Origin: Curvivirga sp965219885
GTDB taxonomy: Bacteria; Pseudomonadota; Alphaproteobacteria; UBA8366; Aestuariispiraceae
Assembly: GCF_965219885.1 (NCBI RefSeq)
Contig: NZ_CBDCOT010000009.1
Span: forward strand, 1,798,001 to 1,862,000
Reading direction: 5' to 3'
DNA: 64,000 nt
The position numbers and the translations under genes were made by a program. The notes beneath the pieces are model-generated. The model did no database searches. It was given only the letters and a program-made list of their open reading frames with translations, and was not told the origin of the DNA. The number at the start of each line of letters is the position of its first letter. The first letter of the stretch is position 1. Of this stretch, positions 17,352 through 24,939 are shown one piece after another.

Positions 17352-18317
17352 ATGGATTTTATTTATATTATTGCAGGTTTGGTTTTGTTGTTTGTTGGCG
17401 GTGAAATCAGCTTACGCGGCGCCATTGCTTTGGCTAAAAAACTTGGCGTAAGTCCTGCGATTATTGGTTTGACCGTTATTGGATTTGGTACCTCTGCGCC
17501 TGAATTGCTTGTAACTGTAAAAGCAGCACTTCATGGGCAACCTGATTTGGCGATTGCCAATGTTGTTGGAAGTAATATCTCTAATATTCTTTTGATCCTT
17601 GGTGTGGGCGGTTTGATTTGCCCGCTTGTATGTGAGCCAAAAGCGCTACGCAGAGATGGTACCGCGATGGTCTTAGCTATGGCATTGCTGACTGGCTTGG
17701 CGATGACAGGTTGGATCGTGTTCTGGCAAGGCGCAATGATGTTAAGTGCATTGGTTGCGTATCTTGTTTGGTCTTATTACCAAGATAAGAAACAGGACAA
17801 TACTGCTGAGCTTCATGAAAAAGAAACAGAAGAGATGCAAAACGTACCAGAAAACTGGTTCGTTATTTCAGCCTTTATTCTTTTAGGCCTGATCGGTCTT
17901 GTCGGTGGTGCAAATATCCTTGTGATCGGGGCTGTAAATATCGCAACTTCCTTTGGTATTCCTGAATCTGTAATTGGTTTGACCATTGTTGCGTTAGGTA
18001 CCTCTTTACCTGAACTTGCTGCAACTGCAGTTGCTGCAATGCGTCGCCATACAGATGTTGCCATTGGTAACGTGGTAGGTTCATGTCTATTTAACGTGCT
18101 ATCCATTCTTGGTATCACTGCGATGATTACACCGTTGGAAATTGCAGATGATATTGCACATATCGATGTTTGGGTAATGATGGCAGCTTGTCTGGCATTG
18201 GGGCCTTTATTGTTAAAAGATTATAAAATCTGTCGTTGGGATGCAGCCTTTTTGCTAGTTGCTTATTTTGTTTATATCGGCAGCTTGGCATTCCGTATTC
18301 CGGGTTTGATGAGTTAA
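17352..18317 (+). CDS. Calcium/sodium antiporter (CaxA/YrbG family)
   Basis: Inner-membrane cation exchanger of the CaCA superfamily, exchanging Ca2+ (possibly with K+) for Na+. About ten membrane segments arranged as two inverted halves. Each half has the alpha-repeat signature: GFGTSAPELLVT with NVVGSNISNILLILG in the first, and ALGTSLPELAAT with NVVGSCLFNVLSILG in the second. A hydrophilic loop rich in Asp/Glu (residues about 135-165) separates them. The GTG at 17337 is possible, but the ATG at 17352 gives the usual start. The glycerophosphodiesterase gene follows after 13 bases, so the two probably share a transcript. Confidence 0.9.
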   Translation: MDFIYIIAGLVLLFVGGEISLRGAIALAKKLGVSPAIIGLTVIGFGTSAPELLVTVKAALHGQPDLAIANVVGSNISNILLILGVGGLICPLVCEPKALRRDGTAMVLAMALLTGLAMTGWIVFWQGAMMLSALVAYLVWSYYQDKKQDNTAELHEKETEEMQNVPENWFVISAFILLGLIGLVGGANILVIGAVNIATSFGIPESVIGLTIVALGTSLPELAATAVAAMRRHTDVAIGNVVGSCLFNVLSILGITAMITPLEIADDIAHIDVWVMMAACLALGPLLLKDYKICRWDAAFLLVAYFVYIGSLAFRIPGLMS

Positions 18318-18330
18318 GGGAATTAGAATT

Positions 18331-19062
18331 ATGGCGCTTTCATCAAAAATTTTCGGTCATCGTGGTGCATCAGGTCATGCACCAGAAAATACTTTGTCAG
18401 CAATCGCAAAAGCGGCTGAATTGGGGTGCAAATGGGTTGAGGTTGATCTGAAACTGACTGCCGATGGTGTGATCGTTTTATCCCATGATGACGATTTCAG
18501 TCGCACAGCGAATGCAGAACGTACTTGTTCTGAAACCCCCTTATATATGATTAAGGCTTTGGATGTAGGGCGCTGGTTTAGTGACGAATTTATTGGTGAA
18601 ACCGTACCAACGGTATCTGAATTCTTAAGCCTTTTGACTGTCTTGAATATGGGCGTAAATCTTGAATTGAAACCTGACAAAGGTTTTGAACAAGAAACAG
18701 GCCGTAAAATTGCAGAATATGTGCGTGATAACTGGCCTAGCCAATTACCATCCCCGATTATTTCAAGCTTTGACCGTGATGCACTTGCAGCCTCACATGA
18801 GGTTTTACCACGTGTGGAACATGCGATCCTTTGGGAGGATATTCCATCCAATTGGCAGGATGAGGTTGAGAGCTTGAAGGCTGATGCCATTCATGTGGAT
18901 TCGGATAAGCTCACAGAAACACAATGTAAGGCCTTTATCGATTCTGGCTCACCGGTACGTTGTTATACAGTGAATGATAAAGATCGCGCCGCAGAGCTTA
19001 TAAGCTGGGGTGTCGATGGGATCTTTACCGACTATCCTGATCGCATGAAGGGCTTAAAATAA
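18331..19062 (+). CDS. ugpQ: Glycerophosphodiester phosphodiesterase, cytoplasmic type
   Basis: Hydrolyses glycerophosphodiesters to an alcohol and glycerol 3-phosphate. 243 residues, no signal peptide, so a cytoplasmic UgpQ-type enzyme rather than periplasmic GlpQ. The catalytic HRGASGHAPENT motif is at residues 9-20, and the metal-binding VEVDLKLTADGVIVLSHDD follows (Glu and Asp ligands, then the catalytic His). The C-terminal YTVNDKDRAAELISWGVDGIFTDYPD segment is typical. The ATG is preceded by AGGGA. It is likely co-transcribed with the upstream exchanger; no ugp transporter genes are nearby. Confidence 0.92.
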   Translation: MALSSKIFGHRGASGHAPENTLSAIAKAAELGCKWVEVDLKLTADGVIVLSHDDDFSRTANAERTCSETPLYMIKALDVGRWFSDEFIGETVPTVSEFLSLLTVLNMGVNLELKPDKGFEQETGRKIAEYVRDNWPSQLPSPIISSFDRDALAASHEVLPRVEHAILWEDIPSNWQDEVESLKADAIHVDSDKLTETQCKAFIDSGSPVRCYTVNDKDRAAELISWGVDGIFTDYPDRMKGLK

Positions 19063-19253
19063 AAGCGTATAATTTGCGCTAATTAATATATTAATTATAT
19101 TAGAAGTTATTGAAATATAATCATAAAATAATGTACTAGTGCTCATTTTAGATTCGTAAAATGATTCTAAATTTGCTATGTCCCCTCTATAAAATAATGG
19201 ATTATCTCAAGGGCATGATCTGTGGATCGTGACCCTATTGGGAAGGGGATCAA

Positions 19254-20729
19254 ATGTTTCTTCAAAATAGCAAGTTAGCCGATAAGATTGACGCAATTAA
19301 CAAATCTCAAGCAGTGATTGAATTCGACCTGCAAGGGACAATTATGGATGCAAATCAGAATTTTCTGAATGCAATGGGATACAGTCTATCAGAGATCAAA
19401 GGTAAACATCATAGTATGTTTGTGGAGCCTGATTATAAGAATAGTCAGGATTATAAAGATTTCTGGGCTGGCTTTAAAACGGGTAAATTTCAACAAGCCG
19501 AATATTGCCGCCTTGCCAAAGGCGGACGTGAAGTCTGGATACAGGCATCTTATAATCCCCTGATAGGCAAAAACGGAAGACCTTATGGGGTTATTAAATT
19601 TGCGACGGATATCACCGCGCAAAAATTGCAAAATGCTGACTATCAAGGGCAGGTTGAGGCGATTGGAAAATCCAACGCCGTCATTTCCTTTGAACTGGAT
19701 GGCACTATTATTGAAGCTAATTCGAACTTCTTAGGGGCTGTTGGATATCAACAATCTGAGGTGCAAGGCAGACATCACAGTATTTTTATGGACCCCAAAG
19801 AAAAGAATACACCACAATATAGAGAGTTCTGGGCGAAGTTAGCACGTGGTGAATATCAGGCAGGTGAATATAAGCGTATCGCAAAAAATGGTGAGGAAAT
19901 CTGGATACAGGCGTCCTACAATCCAATTTTTGATATGAATGGTCGTCCGTTCAAGGTGGTAAAATATGCTGTGGATATTACAGATCAGATGAATGATCGC
20001 ATGCGACGTCAGGATTTACAGCATCAAATCGATATTGATCTTTCTCAGATCACTGAATCCGTGAATAAAGTCATGAACCAGACAGAGGCTGCAACAATTT
20101 CATCTGAATCTGCATCTGAGAATGTACAGGCTGTTGCGACAGGTGCAGAAGAACTTGCTGCATCAATTGGGGAAATTAGCGCGCAAGTATCCCACGCACG
20201 TGAGATTTCTGCATCTGCTGTGGCACAAGCAGAAGATACAAATAATGTGATCTCCGGTTTGGCAGAAGCGTCTCAGAAAATTGGTGAAGTTGTTGCATTA
20301 ATTAATGACATCGCAGAACAAACCAATTTATTAGCTTTAAATGCGACGATCGAAGCTGCCCGTGCGGGAGATGCAGGTAAAGGATTTGCTGTTGTGGCAA
20401 ATGAGGTGAAAAGCCTCGCCAGTCAAACTGCAAATGCGACCAATGAAATTGGAACTCAGATTTCTGCGGTACAAGAATCTACCAGGGATTCTGTTGCGGC
20501 AATTGGGTCAATTTCAAGCACAATTGAACAAGTGAATGATATCTCAACTGCAATTGCTGCTGCGATTGAGGAACAAACTGCAGTTACACAAAATATGTCG
20601 TCGAATATGCATGTGGCAGCTGATGGTGTGAATACTATCAATAACAGCATGACAGAGATTGCGATTTCTACTGATTTCGTCAGCAGTGCGGTGTTGAAGG
20701 TGAAAGAAGCTTCGGAATCATTGAACTAA
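19254..20729 (+). CDS. Soluble chemoreceptor, PAS-PAS-MCP signalling domain
   Basis: Methyl-accepting chemotaxis protein without membrane segments or HAMP domain. Two PAS domains in tandem (residues about 10-125 and 130-245) are close duplicates, sharing AVIEFDLQGTIMDANQNFL / AVISFELDGTIIEANSNFL and WIQASYNPL / WIQASYNPI stretches. The cytoplasmic signalling hairpin follows with the near-invariant tip EQTNLLALNATIEAARAG near residue 360. It is expected to sense an internal cue (flavin-bound redox or oxygen state is common for this type) and to control CheA. No che genes are adjacent. It has its own strong terminator. Confidence 0.93.
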   Translation: MFLQNSKLADKIDAINKSQAVIEFDLQGTIMDANQNFLNAMGYSLSEIKGKHHSMFVEPDYKNSQDYKDFWAGFKTGKFQQAEYCRLAKGGREVWIQASYNPLIGKNGRPYGVIKFATDITAQKLQNADYQGQVEAIGKSNAVISFELDGTIIEANSNFLGAVGYQQSEVQGRHHSIFMDPKEKNTPQYREFWAKLARGEYQAGEYKRIAKNGEEIWIQASYNPIFDMNGRPFKVVKYAVDITDQMNDRMRRQDLQHQIDIDLSQITESVNKVMNQTEAATISSESASENVQAVATGAEELAASIGEISAQVSHAREISASAVAQAEDTNNVISGLAEASQKIGEVVALINDIAEQTNLLALNATIEAARAGDAGKGFAVVANEVKSLASQTANATNEIGTQISAVQESTRDSVAAIGSISSTIEQVNDISTAIAAAIEEQTAVTQNMSSNMHVAADGVNTINNSMTEIAISTDFVSSAVLKVKEASESLN

Positions 20730-20756
20730 AACGCATACAACAGGCTTATAAGAAAA

Positions 20757-20780
20757 AAGGGCAGCGAATTCGCTGCCCTT
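20757..20780. terminator. Intrinsic terminator, chemoreceptor gene / mmsA
   Basis: Perfect 24-base palindrome AAGGGCAGCGAATTCGCTGC plus CCTT, flanked by an A run on the left and a T-rich stretch on the right. It can act for both convergent genes. Confidence 0.9.
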
Positions 20781-20805
20781 AATCTTTTCTGCTTCCGTTT
20801 CTAAC

Positions 20806-22305
20806 TTAGTTAGATGGGAATGCCAGTTGAACACCATCTTTGATGCCGCCTGTTGGCCAACGGGAGCTAACTGTACGCAACTTGGTGAAGAAGTTGATGG
20901 ATTCTGGACCATACATTTGTGTATCACCGAATTTAGAACGTTTGGAACCACCGAATGTGTGGAAGCTCAATGGCACAGGGATCGGCACGTTTACACCAAC
21001 CATACCAACATCAACATTACGTTGGAAGTGACGTGCAGATTCACCATCACGTGTAAAGATTGCCACACCGTTACCATATTCATGCTCATTCACCATGCGA
21101 ACCGCATCTTCATATGTTTGTGGTGTTGTCACAGATAATACTGGGCCAAAGATCTCTGTCTTATAGATGTTCATGTTTTCTGTAACATTGTTGAACAAGG
21201 ATGCGCCAACGAAGTAACCGTTTTCATAGCCTTGTAAACGTGCGCCACGACCATCAACAAGTAGGTCAGCACCTTCTTCAACACCAGATGTGATCAAGCC
21301 TTCGATACGCTCTTTAGCTTGCATTGTAATCACTGGGTTTACATCTGCATTTGGATCATCATATGCGCCAATGCTTAGTTTTTCAATGCGCGGTACCAAA
21401 CGTTCGATCAACGCTTCTTGTGTACCTTTGCCAACTGGAACGGCAACGGAAATCGCCATGCAACGTTCGCCAGCAGAACCGAAACCAGCAGAAACAAGCG
21501 CATCAGCTGCGTTGTCCATGTCTGCATCTGGCATAATAACCATGTGGTTTTTCGCGCCGCAGAAGGATTGAACGCGTTTGTTATGTTTACAACCTTCTTG
21601 GTAAACATATTCACCAACACCTGTGGAGCCCACGAAGGAAATTGCTTCTACATCTGGGTGGTGCAACAAGCTATCTACAACAACTTTGTCACCGTTAATG
21701 ACGTTCCAAACGCCATCTGGAAGACCAGCTTCTTTCCACATTTCAGCAAGCATAAGGGAGGAAGATGGATCGCGTTCTGATGGTTTGTTTACATAGGTAT
21801 TGCCACATGCAACAGCCATAACACCCATCCATAATGGGATCATAACCGGGAAGTTAAATGGGGTAATGCCACCAACAACACCAACCGGCATACGGATAGA
21901 AGTGATATCGATACCACCGCCAACATTTTGGCTATTCTCACCTTTTAGAAGATGTGGAATACCTGTTGCGAATTCAACAACCTCTAGGCCACGTGCCAAT
22001 TCACCTTTAGCGTCTGGTAGGGTTTTACCATGTTCTTTACCCATTGCTTCTGCGAGGTTATCCCATTCGCGTAGCATGATTTCGCGGAATTTGAACATCA
22101 CTTGTGCGCGTTTCACGCTTGGTGTCTCAGACCAGATCTCAAAAGCTTCTTTTGCATTTGCAACTGCTGCGTCAACTTCTTCTTTGGACGCATACGGGCA
22201 TTGACCTGTTACTTCGCCTGTTGCCGGGTTAAACACATCGCCAAAACGACCGCTTTTGCCTTTTACGCGTTCGCCATTGATCCAGTGGAATAATTCTTCA
22301 GCCAT
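20806..22305 (-). CDS. mmsA: CoA-acylating methylmalonate-semialdehyde dehydrogenase
   Basis: Aldehyde dehydrogenase family enzyme that converts (methyl)malonate semialdehyde with CoA and NAD+ to propionyl-CoA or acetyl-CoA plus CO2, in valine, beta-alanine or inositol breakdown. 499 residues from the ATG at 22305, which has TAGGAG 8 bases upstream; a longer frame to 22395 has no such site. The catalytic cysteine is in SAGFGSAGERCMAISV near residue 285, and the MmsA-specific IYKTEIFGPVLSV segment follows. PFNFPVMIPLWM is near residue 150. The gene stands alone with no mmsB or iolABC neighbours, so the pathway is not fixed. Confidence 0.93.
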   Translation of the reverse strand: MAEELFHWINGERVKGKSGRFGDVFNPATGEVTGQCPYASKEEVDAAVANAKEAFEIWSETPSVKRAQVMFKFREIMLREWDNLAEAMGKEHGKTLPDAKGELARGLEVVEFATGIPHLLKGENSQNVGGGIDITSIRMPVGVVGGITPFNFPVMIPLWMGVMAVACGNTYVNKPSERDPSSSLMLAEMWKEAGLPDGVWNVINGDKVVVDSLLHHPDVEAISFVGSTGVGEYVYQEGCKHNKRVQSFCGAKNHMVIMPDADMDNAADALVSAGFGSAGERCMAISVAVPVGKGTQEALIERLVPRIEKLSIGAYDDPNADVNPVITMQAKERIEGLITSGVEEGADLLVDGRGARLQGYENGYFVGASLFNNVTENMNIYKTEIFGPVLSVTTPQTYEDAVRMVNEHEYGNGVAIFTRDGESARHFQRNVDVGMVGVNVPIPVPLSFHTFGGSKRSKFGDTQMYGPESINFFTKLRTVSSRWPTGGIKDGVQLAFPSN

Positions 22306-22548
22306 GAAAGCACTCCTACCAACTTTTATTGTTCGCCTGCAAAATTGCAGAATTTTACCGTTATTCGGTTTATATCTGCGTCTTCCAACTCTCAAGGGCC
22401 AGTGTTATGCAAACCAATAGGCCAGTTGATAAATGCCGGAAATCCGCGTTTCTGGACAGTACTATAGGGAAAAAAAGTTTCCATGCAATAGGTAAAGAAT
22501 AAAAAACATACGCATGCGTATGGTAAGCAGTTGTGAATACAGGTTTCA
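22306..22548. other. Upstream region of mmsA
   Basis: About 240 bases without a supported gene between the mmsA start and the hsp20-side RNA element. The short open frames here lack ribosome sites. The notable content is a 16-base palindrome, listed separately. Confidence 0.5.
22507..22522. promoter_or_regulatory. 16-base perfect palindrome, candidate operator
   Basis: CATACGCATGCGTATG is self-complementary over its full length and lies about 200 bases upstream of mmsA in an AT-rich context. It could bind a dimeric regulator of mmsA. No regulator gene is adjacent. Confidence 0.4.
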
Positions 22549-22632
22549 AAAGAAAACGCGTGATCAAATGACCACGCGCATTCCTTTGCTATAGGCAAGT
22601 ATAGGGGAAGAGGGAGGGGACTTACCTATAGC
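22549..22632 (-). ncRNA. C-rich-loop hairpin plus terminator downstream of hsp20 (candidate 3'-UTR small RNA)
   Basis: Starting 17 bases after the hsp20 stop, the minus strand forms a 13-pair stem, GCUAUAGGUAAGU (22620-22632) with ACUUGCCUAUAGC (22588-22600). It includes one G-U pair that would be A-C on the plus strand. The 19-base loop is CCCCUCCCUCUUCCCCUAU. A terminator follows: CGCGUG/CACGCG stem (22557-22578) and UUUUCUUUU. The loop is complementary to purine-rich ribosome-binding sites. It may be only an elaborate hsp20 terminator, or a small RNA released from the 3' UTR. Confidence 0.55.
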
Positions 22633-22649
22633 GTCCGATATAGAGTTAT

Positions 22650-23102
22650 TTAAGCTTCTAAAGATTTCGGTGCAGATGTTTCAATCTGGACAGCCTTAGG
22701 CTTTTTGGCTTCGGGGATATCACGAACCAGTTTGATATGTAGCAGGCCATGTTCCAGTTTGGCACCGGTTACTTTGATATAGTCCGCTAATGAGAAGCGA
22801 CGTTCAAAGGCGCGTTGGGCGATGCCACGATGTAAAAAGTTACGCTGGTCTTCTGAGTCTTGATCCAGATCTTTTTTGCCTGTCACTTTGAGTTGGTTTT
22901 CCAGAACTTCGATGTCGAGCTCGTTATCGGAAAAGCCTGCAACAGCCATGGAAATCTGATAGCCATTTTCATCTAACTGTTCGATATTGTATGGGGGGTA
23001 ACTGTTCCCTGCACCTTCTGAGGCGATGTTATCCATCAGGCGTGCCATACGGTCAAAACCGATTGCGTTACGGAATAATGGGGAAAAGTCTAAATCTCGC
23101 AT
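22650..23102 (-). CDS. Small heat-shock protein, Hsp20/IbpA type
   Basis: ATP-independent holdase chaperone of the alpha-crystallin family, 150 residues. The N-terminal LFRNAIGFDRMARLMD stretch, an alpha-crystallin domain (about residues 35-130) with YQISMAVAGF and the diagnostic HRGIAQRAFERRFSLAD, and the C-terminal tail are typical of IbpA-like proteins of alphaproteobacteria. Expression is expected to be heat-induced. A sigma32-like promoter lies about 150 bases upstream, and a ROSE-like hairpin covers the ribosome-binding site (both listed separately). Confidence 0.95.
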   Translation of the reverse strand: MRDLDFSPLFRNAIGFDRMARLMDNIASEGAGNSYPPYNIEQLDENGYQISMAVAGFSDNELDIEVLENQLKVTGKKDLDQDSEDQRNFLHRGIAQRAFERRFSLADYIKVTGAKLEHGLLHIKLVRDIPEAKKPKAVQIETSAPKSLEA

Positions 23103-23108
23103 AATATA

Positions 23109-23131
23109 AATCCTCTTATCAATGAGCGATT
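23109..23131 (-). promoter_or_regulatory. ROSE-like RNA thermometer hairpin over the hsp20 ribosome site
   Basis: On the minus strand AAUCGCU (23125-23131) pairs with AGGAUU (23109-23114), leaving the G of CGC unpaired, and so hides the AGGA ribosome-binding site 8 bases before the ATG. The UCGCU strand matches the UYGCU motif opposite the Shine-Dalgarno that defines ROSE thermometers of alphaproteobacterial small heat-shock genes. The roughly 145-base leader upstream could hold the additional stems usual for ROSE. Confidence 0.65.
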
Positions 23132-23254
23132 AATGTCAGTGTTACGCCACCACCCGATCCATTTGATCCTATTGGGTATTATGGTCGACGAAACGATTTA
23201 CTGTAACCTTCAAGGACCCAGCATTAGGCATCCTTTTCAATTGTTACCATATTG

Positions 23255-23282
23255 ATATGGGCGTGGATTTTTTGCTTTCAAG
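23255..23282 (-). promoter_or_regulatory. Sigma32 (RpoH)-like promoter of hsp20
   Basis: Minus-strand CTTGAA (23277-23282), a 15-base spacer, then CCCATAT (23255-23261), a close match to the heat-shock consensus CTTGAA-N13-15-CCCATNT. Transcription would start near 23247, giving a 145-base leader. Confidence 0.7.
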
Positions 23283-23310
23283 ATTTATTTTTCAAATTTG
23301 TGATAAAAGA

Positions 23311-23338
23311 AAAACCCGGACCAAATGATCCGGGTTTT
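23311..23338. terminator. Intrinsic terminator downstream of rpmE
   Basis: Perfect 10-base stem AAAACCCGGA with an 8-base loop and a T-rich minus-strand tail. It ends rpmE transcription 38 bases after the stop codon. Confidence 0.9.
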
Positions 23339-23375
23339 CCAAAACTCTGACTTACAAATGTAAGGAGTCTGTTTC

Positions 23376-23594
23376 TTATAGGCCGAAACCAGAGAAACGT
23401 TTGTTGAAGCGAGCCATTTGACCACCTTCAAGAATACGTTGCTGACCGCCTGTCCACGCTGGGTGAGCTTTTGGGTCGATCTCTAGGCGCATTGTGTCGC
23501 CTTCTTTGCCCCATGTGGAACGTGTTTTGTATGTTGTACCATCTGTCATTTCGACAGTGATCCAGTGGTAATCCGGGTGGATTTCTTGTTTCAT
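23376..23594 (-). CDS. rpmE: 50S ribosomal protein L31
   Basis: Small ribosomal protein of the large subunit, 72 residues starting MKQEIHPDYH. The start at 23594 is the family start; seven extra in-frame codons upstream are not used. The C-terminal segment with TGGQQRILEGGQMARFNKRF is characteristic of alphaproteobacterial L31. The zinc-binding cysteines of the long L31 form are absent, so this is a cysteine-free (C-) variant and the protein should not depend on zinc. It is flanked by its own terminator and lies downstream of the MotB-like gene. Confidence 0.96.
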   Translation of the reverse strand: MKQEIHPDYHWITVEMTDGTTYKTRSTWGKEGDTMRLEIDPKAHPAWTGGQQRILEGGQMARFNKRFSGFGL

Positions 23595-23727
23595 TGTTCG
23601 GCTCCTACAAACCATCGCGCCATAATGTGGGCTGCGATGTATTTGGTTAAAATAACTTCATTCTCATGAATGATCGCGCGTATGTACTGGATTAATGGGC
23701 TAGATGCAAGCTTTTATTTGGCTTTTC

Positions 23728-24909
23728 CTAGCGCTGGGTCAGTTTTAATTCAATACGACGATTGCGACGATAAGCGATTTCATCATCACGTGGATCAAGA
23801 GGTTGGAATTCCCCATACCCGACAGCAGATAAATGCTTCGCTGGAAGGCCCTGACTGCGTAGGAATTTCACCACAGAAATCGCACGTGCTGCGGATAATT
23901 CCCAGTTGGATGGGAATTGCGCTGTGCTGATGGGTTGGGCATCGGTATGACCTTCAACCTGTAAAACCCAATTTAGTTTTTCCGGAATATCACGGGAAAT
24001 ATCAAGTAAAGTGGTTGCTAAACGGGATAGTTGTTCTTCACCTGCAGGACCCAGATCGGCAGAGCCGGAAGTGAATAAAACTTCAGATTGGAAAACGAAG
24101 CGATCATTCACAATTTGGACGCCACGACGGTTCCCTAAAATTTCACGTAGTCGACCAAAGAATTCGCTACGATATTTGCTTAATTCTTGTACTTTGCTCG
24201 CAAGGGCCTTGTTTAGTCGTTTACCTAACGCTTCAATTTGGGCTTGCTGTTCCGCATCTTTTAATTCGGATGCCGCCAAGATGTTGTTGAGTTCCTCAAT
24301 TTGTGCAGCTAGTGCTTTTAGTTGCTGGTTAAGAAGGGCCGCTTCCGCGCGTGCAGCAACAACTTCTTCATCTGCTTGTGCCAATTTAGAGGCCGCTTCA
24401 GATTCAAGTTCTTCTTTTAAGGCTTTTAACGCTTCAATTTGATTTTCTAAAAGAGCGAGTTGACCTAGCTGAGCCTCAATCGTTTCTTTATTTGCTTCGA
24501 TGGTTTTATAGGCATCTTCTAAATCTGCGCTTACAACGGCCAAAGCGCCTTCACTTGCTTCTAATTCTTTCTTGAGACCTTCATTTTCACCGCTCAAAGA
24601 CTTTAGTTGAGCTTCCAGATCTGCTCGCTTGGCAAGAGAGGCGCGTAACTCAGAAGAAAGATCAGAAACCTGATTGCGTAAATCTGCACTACTGGCCCGT
24701 TCAAGTTTTAACATATCTGCGAGTTCTGAGACTTGCAGATTTAATTTGTCCAAGGCCTTGTCACGACCCACCAATGCGTCATTGAGGAATACTTGTGAAA
24801 TCACAAAGATAAGCAATAAGAAGATAATCACCATCAACAAGGTTGCCAAGGCATCTACAAAGCCTGGCCAGATATCCATATTATTGCGATTTCGTCTTGC
24901 AAGAGCCAT
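23728..24909 (-). CDS. MotB/OmpA-like peptidoglycan-anchoring protein with long coiled coil
   Basis: 393 residues. One N-terminal membrane segment (about residues 17-40) has an aspartate, Asp19 in WPGFVDALATLLM, at the position of the proton-binding Asp of MotB/ExbD/TolR. A long coiled coil (about 50-235), rich in Leu/Ala/Glu heptads, follows. The C-terminal OmpA/MotB domain (about 265-390) ends with the peptidoglycan-binding motif VEGHTDAQPIS and NWELSAARAISVVKFL. The partner channel protein is encoded 30 bases upstream. The pair resembles a flagellar-stator-like or Tol-like proton-driven complex anchored to the wall. It is probably not the flagellar MotB itself, given the long coiled coil and the absence of flagellar genes. 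Confidence 0.85.
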   Translation of the reverse strand: MALARRNRNNMDIWPGFVDALATLLMVIIFLLLIFVISQVFLNDALVGRDKALDKLNLQVSELADMLKLERASSADLRNQVSDLSSELRASLAKRADLEAQLKSLSGENEGLKKELEASEGALAVVSADLEDAYKTIEANKETIEAQLGQLALLENQIEALKALKEELESEAASKLAQADEEVVAARAEAALLNQQLKALAAQIEELNNILAASELKDAEQQAQIEALGKRLNKALASKVQELSKYRSEFFGRLREILGNRRGVQIVNDRFVFQSEVLFTSGSADLGPAGEEQLSRLATTLLDISRDIPEKLNWVLQVEGHTDAQPISTAQFPSNWELSAARAISVVKFLRSQGLPAKHLSAVGYGEFQPLDPRDDEIAYRRNRRIELKLTQR

Positions 24910-24939
24910 GATCTATCCGCCTTACGATATACCTAAATC

